A program made the translations under genes and the position numbers. The notes under the pieces are model-generated. The model saw nothing but the letters and a program-made list of their open reading frames with translations. It was not told the origin of the DNA and searched no databases. Shown piece by piece: positions 1 through 5,201 of a stretch of 5,201 nt of DNA. The stretch's first letter is position 1; every line of letters starts with the position of its first letter. The stretch comes from Nitrospiraceae bacterium. Its GTDB lineage: Bacteria > Nitrospirota > Nitrospiria > Nitrospirales > Nitrospiraceae. The stretch covers positions 1-5,201 of the forward strand of contig JAICXS010000188.1 in assembly GCA_025934615.1 (NCBI GenBank), read 5' to 3'.

Positions 1-1
1 G

Positions 2-1063
2 ATGCTCTTTCCAACCTATGGCGCCTGGCTGCTTCTCTCAGGAGTGGCAGTCTATGTCGCTATGGGGCATCTCGCTGTGCCGGCCTGGAACAGCCTGATC
101 ACGGACATGATCGAAGACGACCGGCGAGGTATGTACTTTGCCAGGCGCGCAAAAGTGATTGCACTGAGCAGCTTTGCCGCGCTGTCCGTGGCCGGCATCT
201 TTCTTCACGTATCCGAAACGTGGACGAACCCGGCGTGGGGGTTTGCGATTATTTTTGTCCTCGCCGCGATCGCGCGGCTCATTTCTACCGGCTATTTGGC
301 CCGGCTCCACGAACCGCCCGCTCGTGAGGGATTGAAGCGCGAATCCGGTGTTCGAGACTTTCTTCGGGCGCGCCGAAGTGTCATGTTTCGGCGGTTCTTA
401 CTTTTTTCTGGGTGTTTTCATGTCGCAGCGATGATCGCCGGGCCGTTCTTCGTCGTCTATCTGCTTCACGATCTCCATTTGACGTATCTTCAATATGGGT
501 TGTGGCTGGCGGCTCCGATCCTGGGTCAATTGCTCAGTTTGCAGGAATGGGGACGCATTGCCGACACCTTTGGAAACAAGAAGGTGCTGGTCCTCACGGG
601 GCTCATCATTCCCATCTTGCCGGTCCTGTATCTCGTCAGTTCGAATTGGCTGCTGCTCGTCGGCATTAATTTTTTATCGGGATTGATCTGGCCGGGGTTC
701 TCGCTCAGTCTTGGGAACTATGTCTTTGATGCGGTCCAACCGGAAGACCGGACCAAGGGCGTTGCCATTTACAATACCGTGAATGCCGCTGGGGCCGGCA
801 TCGGCGCCATGCTGGGAAGCTGGTTAGCCACGGTGGCACCCTCGCAACTGTTCCTCTTTGGCCTGATGATGCCGCTAGCTTCCAATCTCCCAATCCTCTT
901 TCTTGTGTCCGGCATGCTGCGCCTGATTGTGTCGCTCACGCTCCTCAACTCTTTTAAAGAGCGGCGTCGCGTGACACCGATCTCTCATCGCGATCTGCTC
1001 GGCGAACTTCCGTTGATAAAGCCGATCACGGCCGTCATTGGATCGAAAATCATTCGCCGCTAA
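2..1063 (+). CDS. MFS transporter, 5'-truncated by window edge
   Basis: This is an integral inner-membrane protein of the major facilitator superfamily; the substrate cannot be told. The frame is open to the left edge, and the ATG at position 2 is probably an internal Met. About nine hydrophobic segments are visible (roughly residues 8-28, 53-70, 79-99, 132-155, 161-180, 194-213, 216-242, 254-278 and 283-316, the last perhaps two helices). A 12-helix protein would need about three more at the N-terminus, so some 90-100 residues are probably missing. The loop DDRRGMYFARRA (39-50), after the first visible helix, is typical of the helix 4-5 loop in one MFS group. WGRIADTFGNKK (183-194) matches the repeated MFS motif A between helices 8 and 9. 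A cytoplasmic basic tail (KERRR, 319-323) ends the protein. The gene converges on msrA with a 9-bp gap. The MFS assignment is firm; a specific transport role would be a guess. Confidence 0.85.
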   Translation: MLFPTYGAWLLLSGVAVYVAMGHLAVPAWNSLITDMIEDDRRGMYFARRAKVIALSSFAALSVAGIFLHVSETWTNPAWGFAIIFVLAAIARLISTGYLARLHEPPAREGLKRESGVRDFLRARRSVMFRRFLLFSGCFHVAAMIAGPFFVVYLLHDLHLTYLQYGLWLAAPILGQLLSLQEWGRIADTFGNKKVLVLTGLIIPILPVLYLVSSNWLLLVGINFLSGLIWPGFSLSLGNYVFDAVQPEDRTKGVAIYNTVNAAGAGIGAMLGSWLATVAPSQLFLFGLMMPLASNLPILFLVSGMLRLIVSLTLLNSFKERRRVTPISHRDLLGELPLIKPITAVIGSKIIRR

Positions 1064-1068
1064 TCGGT

Positions 1069-1085
1069 CGCATCAATGCGTCTTT
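1069..1085 (+). terminator. weak hairpin plus T-rich run after the MFS gene
   Basis: CGCATCAATGCG can fold into a short stem of 4-5 bp with a tiny loop and is followed by TCTTT. It starts 6 bases after the MFS stop codon. The stem is short and the T run is interrupted, so this is at best a weak intrinsic terminator for the + strand. It overlaps the 3' end of msrA on the other strand. Confidence 0.2.
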
Positions 1086-1699
1086 CCCCACAACGTCTCC
1101 AGACGTTGTGCTCGCCCACAGTTATACTTGTAGAATTTATAGCGGATGGGATTCTTCTGATAAAAATTTTGATGGTACTCTTCCGCCGGATAGAACTCAG
1201 AGGCTGGGACGATTTCCGTCACGATCTGCTCCTTGAAGGGTTTCGATTTGTCGAGCTGTTGCTTAGATTCTTCAGCAAGCCGTTGTTGGCGGTCGTCATG
1301 ATAGAAGATCGCGGAGCGATACTGATGGCCTTTGTCACAGAACTGTTGATTGGGCGTCGTGGGATCGATATTGTGCCAGAAGGTTTCCAATAGTTTGGTA
1401 TAGGTGACCTTCTGCGGATCGTACATGACTTGGACGGATTCCGTATGCCCTGTCCCACCCGCTGAGACTTCCTCATACGTCGGGTTAGTCTTTTGCCCGC
1501 CGGTATACCCGGATGTGGTCGATACGACACCCTCAACTTTATCGAGAGCCTCTTCCAAGCACCAGAAACAACCGCCGGCAAAGGTGGCGGTTTCCAGGCG
1601 GTCGCTGTTCGAGGCCGATTCAGCGATGTGCCTCTGATACCCAACGAACATAGCGAGCAACACACACGCCAGTATTATTCGAAGTAGGTGATACCTCAT
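1073..1699 (-). CDS. msrA: peptide-methionine (S)-S-oxide reductase with N-terminal export/anchor segment
   Basis: MsrA reduces the S-epimer of methionine sulfoxide in oxidised proteins back to methionine. All family landmarks are visible in the 208 residues: GGCFWCLEE (42-50) with catalytic Cys44, SGYTGG (63-68), GHTESV (84-89), FWHNIDPTT (107-115), DKGHQYRSAIF (122-132), EEYHQNFY (173-180) and YNCGR (192-196), where Cys194 is the likely resolving cysteine. The catalytic domain starts near residue 36. Residues 6-20 are hydrophobic after a basic start (MRYHLLR), so the enzyme is probably exported or tethered to the outer face of the inner membrane. There is no lipobox cysteine. The ATG is supported by GAGAGG five bases upstream. 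It converges with the MFS gene and diverges from the small protein gene at 1902, so it appears to be transcribed alone. Its reductant partner (thioredoxin-like) is not in the window. Confidence 0.95.
   Translation of the reverse strand: MRYHLLRIILACVLLAMFVGYQRHIAESASNSDRLETATFAGGCFWCLEEALDKVEGVVSTTSGYTGGQKTNPTYEEVSAGGTGHTESVQVMYDPQKVTYTKLLETFWHNIDPTTPNQQFCDKGHQYRSAIFYHDDRQQRLAEESKQQLDKSKPFKEQIVTEIVPASEFYPAEEYHQNFYQKNPIRYKFYKYNCGRAQRLETLWGKTH
1089..1110. repeat. perfect inverted repeat in the convergent gene end
   Basis: CACAACGTCT, two C bases, then AGACGTTGTG form a perfect 10-bp inverted repeat (in RNA, about a 9-bp stem with a 4-base loop). It lies inside the last codons of msrA (residues around AQRLETLW) and 26 bp past the MFS stop. 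Neither strand has a U tract after it, so it is not a classical intrinsic terminator. It could slow polymerase or protect 3' ends between the two convergent genes, or be a by-product of coding constraint. Confidence 0.5.
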
Positions 1700-1901
1700 G
1701 ATGCCCTCTCGTTATCTACGAGTGCGATTCGTTATCGGATTGCCCCCGGTTCAATATAGTTCGCGTCAGAAATCTTTCTATGGCTGCAGCTTTTTTGCAC
1801 GGTGTGTTTGATTTGTATCATCAATATGCAAGACACTTCCTTCGACCCATTCAAATACCGTTAGATGTGGAGATCTTCTTTGGCAAGCCTATTGCTATAC
1901 G
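1700..1901. other. divergent intergenic region between msrA and the small exported protein
   Basis: This 202-bp AT-richer stretch must hold the promoters of both flanking genes. On the - strand TATATT (1753-1758) is a plausible -10 box for msrA, but I find no good -35 at 16-18 bp. On the + strand TATACG (1896-1901) sits too close to the start codons to be convincing. CGTTATC occurs twice (1710-1716 and 1730-1736), exactly 20 bp apart and so on the same helix face, which could be an operator. A run of six T lies at 1791-1796. An open frame at 1780-1971 crosses the region but has no ribosome site and is not credited. Confidence 0.5.
1705..1710 (-). promoter_or_regulatory. msrA ribosome binding site, partly in a hairpin
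   Basis: On the - strand GAGAGG lies five bases before the msrA ATG and fixes the start codon. Its first GAG is also the 3' end of a CTCGT-AGATA-ACGAG stem-loop (1708-1722), which could partly cover the site in the mRNA. The stem is only 5 bp, so any effect on translation is inference. Confidence 0.6.
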
Positions 1902-2348
1902 ATGGTATTTGGTATGCAGAGCCATCGACCAGTTCACGCCTACTCATTTCGTTTCTCCCTGCTGGCGCTAGCGTTGCTCGCTTTGCCCAGCCTCGCACGT
2001 GGAGAGGAGCCGCTTCCCGTGACACCGATCCTTCCAGCCTTGACGGCTCCTGTGCCAGCGACCAAGTCTTCTGCGCTCCTGCCCAGCACCACGCTGTCAT
2101 CGGGCGCGACGAATTCTGTATTCAGTCAGCCACCGACGCTTGCCGGCCGGTATACCGTGAACGGATCGACGGTCATACCGTATATCGGGCTTGGGTTTGG
2201 CGGCGGCGAGACGACCGACGTGAATCGAACCGCCGCGCGGCAAAGTATTCTCCAGAACTCTGTACAGCAAGATCGGTTGTTGAACGACGTGCTTGGAAAA
2301 AGTCTCGTCCCCAATGAGTTTCAGGTTGGTATCCGCATCCCATTCTAG
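1902..2348 (+). CDS. small exported protein of unknown function, beta-rich C-terminus
   Basis: I do not recognise a named family. The 148 residues begin with a signal peptide: a basic n-region (HRPVHAYSFR), a hydrophobic core LLALALLALP (20-29) and a plausible cleavage after ARG (32-34). Residues 35-80 are rich in Pro, Ala, Ser and Thr and look disordered. The C-terminal part has two likely beta strands, TVIPYIGLGFGGG (90-102) and NEFQVGIRIPF (138-148), separated by a polar helix-like stretch (about 107-134, Asn/Gln-rich). Ending in an alternating strand with terminal Phe is typical of outer-membrane beta-barrel proteins recognised by the Bam complex, but two strands cannot make a barrel alone. 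The start is uncertain: ATG 1902 and ATG 1914 (Met5) both lack a clear Shine-Dalgarno site and both keep the signal peptide. It is probably a single-gene unit, divergent from msrA and convergent with the PLP enzyme gene. Confidence 0.7.
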   Translation: MVFGMQSHRPVHAYSFRFSLLALALLALPSLARGEEPLPVTPILPALTAPVPATKSSALLPSTTLSSGATNSVFSQPPTLAGRYTVNGSTVIPYIGLGFGGGETTDVNRTAARQSILQNSVQQDRLLNDVLGKSLVPNEFQVGIRIPF

Positions 2349-2408
2349 CCCACAATCATCTCCCTACCGCGGCGTTATCGTAGTTAAAGTTATTAGCATG
2401 GTCTGAGT
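2349..2408. other. convergent intergenic spacer
   Basis: These 60 bp separate the stop codons of two convergent genes. I see no strong hairpin with a T tract on either strand, so no intrinsic terminator is called. A third CGTTATC lies at 2373-2379, probably by chance. Confidence 0.4.
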
Positions 2409-3713
2409 CTAAGGACCGATTGTGCGAATTGCTTCCACGGTTTGTTCGACCTCTTCTGAAGAAGTCAATAAGCTGGGAGCCAGACGCACGTATTGCGTCG
2501 CGTACGGTGTAACGCTGGCGATGATACCGCGCTGCCGTAACTGTTCCACGACGTGATCGGGCTTCCAACCCTCCACTTCAAAACAGACAATGCCGGCCGA
2601 GAGATCGCGAGACCGAGGCGTATACAGCTTGACATGATGTAAGTTTCTCAGCCCATCCTTAAGCTGGTCATTCAGCGCATGAATACGTTCGGCCACCCGC
2701 GCCTTGCCAATGGACTGATGAAAGCGAAAGGCTTCACTCAACGCCCATCGATGTTCAAATGAATGGAAGCCGCCGGGAGTCATAATCGCACCGACCGGAA
2801 TATCCTTCGGCGGAATCTCTTTCATCCACACCCGATAGGCGTCGAAGTTGAACGTGGGAATGGTGGCCTGTGCGACCGGCCATGCACGTGGATGGCCCCA
2901 CACCAATCCGGTCCCCCGCGGGCCGAAAAGCCATTTGTGGGTTCCCGCGATGAAGAAGTCGCATCCCAGGTCGGGCAGACGCAGATTTTCCACGCCCAAG
3001 CCATGGACGCCGTCGACACAGAGTAATGCGCGTTCACTGTCGGCTCGATCCGCATTCACTTTTCTCAGGGCTTCCGCCATCTCCCGGATGGGCAACTTAA
3101 GCCCTGTGCTGGAATGCACCCATGTGACTGCGACGATCCGGGTCCGTGGCCGCACCGATTCGATTAGGGTTTCGATGATTTCTTCTTTTGAGACGGCGTC
3201 GAGTTTCCGATAGAGCGGAATCTGGCGGACAACAGCCCCCGTGCGAGCCGCTCGCAAGCGAAGCGACGTTTCAGTGGAATAATGATCGTGGATGGTCGTC
3301 AGCACTTCCTGCTCTTCACGAAGCGCCAGCCCGCCATAGAGCAGTCCCAATCCCATCGTGGTGCTATCGGTCAGCGCGATGTCGGTGGGATGTACGCCCA
3401 GATAATCTGCTGCAGCGTGCAGAACCTGTGCTTCCTGCTTCTCCTCATGATCGAACCAGTAGCCGATGGGGTTTTCATCGAGGCCTCGACGATGCCGTTC
3501 GATGGCCTCGCGAACCGGGGTCGGGTGGGAGGCGAGAAAAAATGCCGACATGTGAATGAGATCACGCGAGAGCGGGAATTGATTGCGCACGGCTCCCCAA
3601 TCATGCAGGTCCGCCGATGATTGCGCCGAACGCGCGTCCGGTAATGGCAGGTTGGCGAATACGCCGGCCGCCATGGTCAACCCGGTACGGACCAGAAAGT
3701 CGCGGCGGTTCAC
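2409..3713 (-). CDS. Tat-exported class V PLP-dependent enzyme (PvdN / isopenicillin-N-epimerase-like)
   Basis: This 434-residue enzyme has the fold-type I class V aminotransferase layout. The N-terminus NRRDFLVRT (2-10) is a twin-arginine signal followed by a hydrophobic stretch (about 11-24) and a cleavage region near 27-31, so the folded, cofactor-loaded enzyme is probably sent to the periplasm. Visible active-site elements are the phosphate-binding STTMG (117-121), a likely ring-stacking His in IHDHYS (141-146), CVDGVHGLG (232-240) with Asp234 facing the PLP nitrogen, THKWLFGPRGTG (258-269) with Schiff-base Lys260, and Arg410 in YVRLAP as probable substrate-carboxylate ligand. SAFFLASHPTPVREAI (56-71) resembles the PvdN group, where the Tat-exported enzyme modifies the glutamate side chain of pyoverdine in the periplasm. 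The substrate here is unknown; epimerase, aminotransferase or C-S lyase activity is possible. Translation starts at a GTG that overlaps the upstream gene's TGA, which fixes the start and implies coupling. The ribosome site is weak. Confidence 0.88.
   Translation of the reverse strand: MNRRDFLVRTGLTMAAGVFANLPLPDARSAQSSADLHDWGAVRNQFPLSRDLIHMSAFFLASHPTPVREAIERHRRGLDENPIGYWFDHEEKQEAQVLHAAADYLGVHPTDIALTDSTTMGLGLLYGGLALREEQEVLTTIHDHYSTETSLRLRAARTGAVVRQIPLYRKLDAVSKEEIIETLIESVRPRTRIVAVTWVHSSTGLKLPIREMAEALRKVNADRADSERALLCVDGVHGLGVENLRLPDLGCDFFIAGTHKWLFGPRGTGLVWGHPRAWPVAQATIPTFNFDAYRVWMKEIPPKDIPVGAIMTPGGFHSFEHRWALSEAFRFHQSIGKARVAERIHALNDQLKDGLRNLHHVKLYTPRSRDLSAGIVCFEVEGWKPDHVVEQLRQRGIIASVTPYATQYVRLAPSLLTSSEEVEQTVEAIRTIGP
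3710..3713 (-). promoter_or_regulatory. GTGA stop/start overlap (translational coupling)
   Basis: On the - strand GTGA contains the GTG start of the PLP enzyme and the TGA stop of the membrane-anchored protein. A 4-bp overlap of this kind is a common sign that ribosomes finishing the first gene reinitiate on the second. It supports co-expression of the two products and explains the poor Shine-Dalgarno site. Confidence 0.85.
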
Positions 3714-4375
3714 GTGCCGTCTCGCCGGTCGGAGGAGTTTGGCCTCGCAGTGGAAAATCTCGTGGAGACAGCCATCTGCTCAAGGAGCGACTCGTAATAT
3801 GCGGCCTCTTCCTTCGGTCCGGTGAACAGATAGAGGACGCCGACACCGCTGTCAAAAGGGGCAAAAAATGCCAGTGCGCGGCCGACGTTCTCACCGCCGT
3901 GATAGGAGGCCGTGAGGCGCGTATCCGTGCGTCTCGCGGATCCAACCGGATGAAGAACATAGCCTTCTTCAATGACCTGCGGTTCGTTCAAATGATCTTC
4001 CAATTCTTCGGGTGTGGCGTCTTGAATAACCACGGCGAGTCCGATACCGGGTTTCTTGGGGGATTCGAGGTACAACGTCCGAGAGCCGGGCGGCATGATG
4101 CCTTGCCAGGAAGGAGGAATAATGAAGGAGGTGCCGGCGGTCATGCCGATGCGTGTTCCGCTCCGGTAGAACTCTCCAGGTTCGACATGAATCGCGGGCG
4201 ATTCATCGGGCTGATGTTGGGTGAGGGCCATAGCTGCACCCAGTGCGCCGGTTGAGGTGACTATGATGAGCACGAGTAGTGAGCAAGCCCATACGAGCGT
4301 AAGGAACATCCCAGCGAGCCCGATCTGTCCGATGCCTCTCACCATAGATTCGTTGGAACGATCCGGTCGCCTCAC
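3710..4375 (-). CDS. membrane-anchored periplasmic protein, possible PsbP/MOG1-like domain, function unknown
   Basis: I cannot assign a function. The 221 residues have a basic N-terminus, a long hydrophobic segment (about 18-50, rich in Leu, Val, Ile and Ala) and a soluble domain of about 150 residues (60-207). The segment is either an uncleaved signal anchor or a long signal peptide with possible cleavage after AMA (48-50); either way the domain should lie outside the inner membrane. The domain reads as alternating strands: GEFYRSGTRIGM (67-78), TSFIIPPSWQG (82-92), RTLYLES (99-105), GIGLAVVIQDA (110-120), then TPEELEDHL (121-129) and a final helix KEEAAYYESLLEQM (188-201) before VSTRF. The 'strand, PP-x-W, strand' start and the C-terminal helix recall PsbP/MOG1-like domains; that is a weak inference. 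The start is unsure: GTG at 4375 or ATG at 4345 (Met11), neither with a clear ribosome site. It lies 51 bp after gcvP and overlaps the PLP enzyme gene by 4 bp. Confidence 0.75.
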   Translation of the reverse strand: MRRPDRSNESMVRGIGQIGLAGMFLTLVWACSLLVLIIVTSTGALGAAMALTQHQPDESPAIHVEPGEFYRSGTRIGMTAGTSFIIPPSWQGIMPPGSRTLYLESPKKPGIGLAVVIQDATPEELEDHLNEPQVIEEGYVLHPVGSARRTDTRLTASYHGGENVGRALAFFAPFDSGVGVLYLFTGPKEEAAYYESLLEQMAVSTRFSTARPNSSDRRDGT

Positions 4376-4394
4376 TCTCGATTATGAAGCAAAG

Positions 4395-4400
4395 AGTATA
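4395..4400 (-). promoter_or_regulatory. possible -10 box in the gcvP/anchored-protein gap
   Basis: TATACT on the - strand lies 20 bp before the GTG start and 50 bp before the alternative ATG of the anchored-protein gene. It matches the -10 consensus at five of six positions, but no good -35 hexamer lies 16-18 bp upstream (TTGAGT is about 23 bp away). It may let the downstream pair be transcribed apart from gcvP, or be chance in a short AT-rich gap. Confidence 0.2.
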
Positions 4401-4426
4401 ATCCGTGAGACTACGCTCCGCTGACT

Positions 4427-5201
4427 TCAATACGTGTCCATAGGCGGACACGCGCACATTAGGTGACGGTCGCCGTAAGCCTGATCGATGCGAGCGACGG
4501 CCGGCCAGAATTTCGACTCTCTTGTCCACGGCGCTGGAAAGGCTGCCTGCTCACGGCTGTATGGATGCGTCCAATCCGTAGCGGTCACTGTATCGGCCGT
4601 GTGCGGAGCATTTTTAAGTGGGTTATCATGGCGCGGCATGCGCCCATCCGCAATATCCTGAATCTCGGCGCGAATGGCGATCATCGCCTCGCAGAAGCGA
4701 TTCAATTCGACTTTCGATTCGCTTTCAGTCGGTTCAATCATGAGCGTCCCCGCAACTGGGAACGACATGGTCGGCGCATGAAAGCCGAAGTCCATCAGGC
4801 GCTTGGCGAGATCGTTGGCTTCGATACCGGCGCTGTCCTTGAACGGTCGTACGTCGATGATGAATTCATGCGCGACAGTGCCGTTCTTGCCGGTGTAAAG
4901 CACCGGATAATATTTTTCCAGCCGTTTGGCCATGTAGTTCGCATTGAGAATGGCGACCTTCGTCGCTTTCGTCAATCCGTCGCCGCCCATCAGGGCAATA
5001 TAGACCCAGGAAATAGCGAGGATGCTCGCGCTGCCGTACGGAGCCGCTGAAATGGGGCCGATTGAATGCGTCCCCCCGAGCTTCGTCACGGGATGGCCGG
5101 GAAGAAACGGCACGAGGTGGGCCGCCACGCCGATAGGTCCCATGCCGGGACCGCCGCCTCCGTGAGGAATGCAAAAGGTCTTGTGGAGATTCAAATGGCA
5201 C
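4427..5201 (-). CDS. gcvP: glycine dehydrogenase (decarboxylating), C-terminal part, cut by window edge
   Basis: This is the P-protein of the glycine cleavage system: PLP-dependent decarboxylation of glycine, passing the aminomethyl group to the lipoyl arm of the H-protein. The frame runs off the right edge, so only the last 257 residues are visible; the single-chain enzyme is usually about 950-970 residues. The fragment opens with CHLNLHKTFCIPHGGGG, and Lys7 of the fragment is the PLP lysine. It continues with GPGMGPIGV, SAAPYGSASIL, NANYMAKRL, FHAPTMSFPVAGTLMIEPTE and ends HPYSRE...YGDRHLMCACPP. The long tail with HPYSRE and YGDR matches the single-chain (E. coli-type) P-protein more than the split GcvPB subunit. 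The length beyond the lysine also fits E. coli GcvP. The 51-bp gap and same strand suggest read-through into the two downstream genes. No gcvT or gcvH is in view. Confidence 0.95.
   Translation of the reverse strand, partial: CHLNLHKTFCIPHGGGGPGMGPIGVAAHLVPFLPGHPVTKLGGTHSIGPISAAPYGSASILAISWVYIALMGGDGLTKATKVAILNANYMAKRLEKYYPVLYTGKNGTVAHEFIIDVRPFKDSAGIEANDLAKRLMDFGFHAPTMSFPVAGTLMIEPTESESKVELNRFCEAMIAIRAEIQDIADGRMPRHDNPLKNAPHTADTVTATDWTHPYSREQAAFPAPWTRESKFWPAVARIDQAYGDRHLMCACPPMDTY

Noticed and set aside
2..4. ATG at position 2 as the true start of the MFS gene
   Set aside because: Starting here would leave out about three of the twelve helices, and the upstream sequence is outside the window; an internal Met is more likely.
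1780..1971. 63-codon + strand frame crossing the msrA/small-protein intergenic region
   Set aside because: There is no ribosome site, and it runs out of frame into the signal peptide of the better supported gene at 1902.
1865..2317. 150-codon + strand frame overlapping the small exported protein
   Set aside because: The alternative frame at 1902-2348 has a clear signal peptide and strand pattern; this one is rich in Arg, Ser and Trp with no recognisable feature.
3617..4255. + strand open frame (212 codons) opposite the anchored protein and the PLP enzyme start
   Set aside because: It is antisense to two genes joined by a GTGA overlap, and its composition is rich in Arg and Gly, typical of a shadow frame.
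4397..4402. Perfect TATAAT on the + strand
   Set aside because: No -35 at the right distance and no + strand gene downstream; it overlaps the complementary TATACT noted on the other strand.
4463..5050. Long + strand open frame (195 codons) opposite gcvP
   Set aside because: It lies antisense to a clearly conserved GcvP reading frame, and its translation shows no domain or signal; it is a shadow of the high-GC coding strand.
1..5201. Mobile element, CRISPR, toxin-antitoxin or phage-defence system
   Set aside because: I saw no terminal repeats, transposase or integrase motifs, regularly spaced repeats, or small paired toxin-like genes.

Overview
The window looks like a piece of a Gram-negative bacterial chromosome with moderately high GC content. 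Gene style and protein sequences are reminiscent of Nitrospira (Nitrospirota). That is recognition from memory, not a database result. There are six protein genes, two of them cut by the window edges. I see no RNA gene, insertion sequence, CRISPR array or integrase.

Layout. (1) The left edge holds the C-terminal three quarters of a major facilitator superfamily (MFS) transporter on the + strand, ending at 1063. (2) Nine bases further on, and convergent with it, lies a peptide-methionine (S)-S-oxide reductase (msrA) on the - strand, with an N-terminal export or anchor segment. (3) A 202-bp divergent intergenic region follows. (4) Next, on the + strand, is a small exported protein of unknown function with a C-terminus like that of an outer-membrane beta protein. 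(5) From 2409 to the right edge the - strand carries a same-direction cluster. Read in transcription order it is the C-terminal end of glycine dehydrogenase (gcvP), then 51 bp later a membrane-anchored protein of unknown function, then, overlapping by 4 bp (GTGA), a class V PLP-dependent enzyme with a twin-arginine (Tat) signal.

What stands out. The Tat-targeted PLP enzyme resembles the PvdN / isopenicillin-N-epimerase branch of class V aminotransferases. PLP enzymes are mostly cytoplasmic, and PvdN of fluorescent pseudomonads is a known periplasmic exception. Here the gene is not beside visible siderophore genes. Instead it is translationally coupled to a single-membrane-span protein whose soluble domain faces the periplasm and may have a PsbP/MOG1-like fold. 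The two probably act together at the outer face of the inner membrane. Four of the six products (MsrA, the small beta protein, the anchored protein and the PLP enzyme) carry export signals, so much of the window serves the cell envelope. The glycine cleavage enzyme is ordinary metabolism, and its functional link to the downstream pair is unproven.
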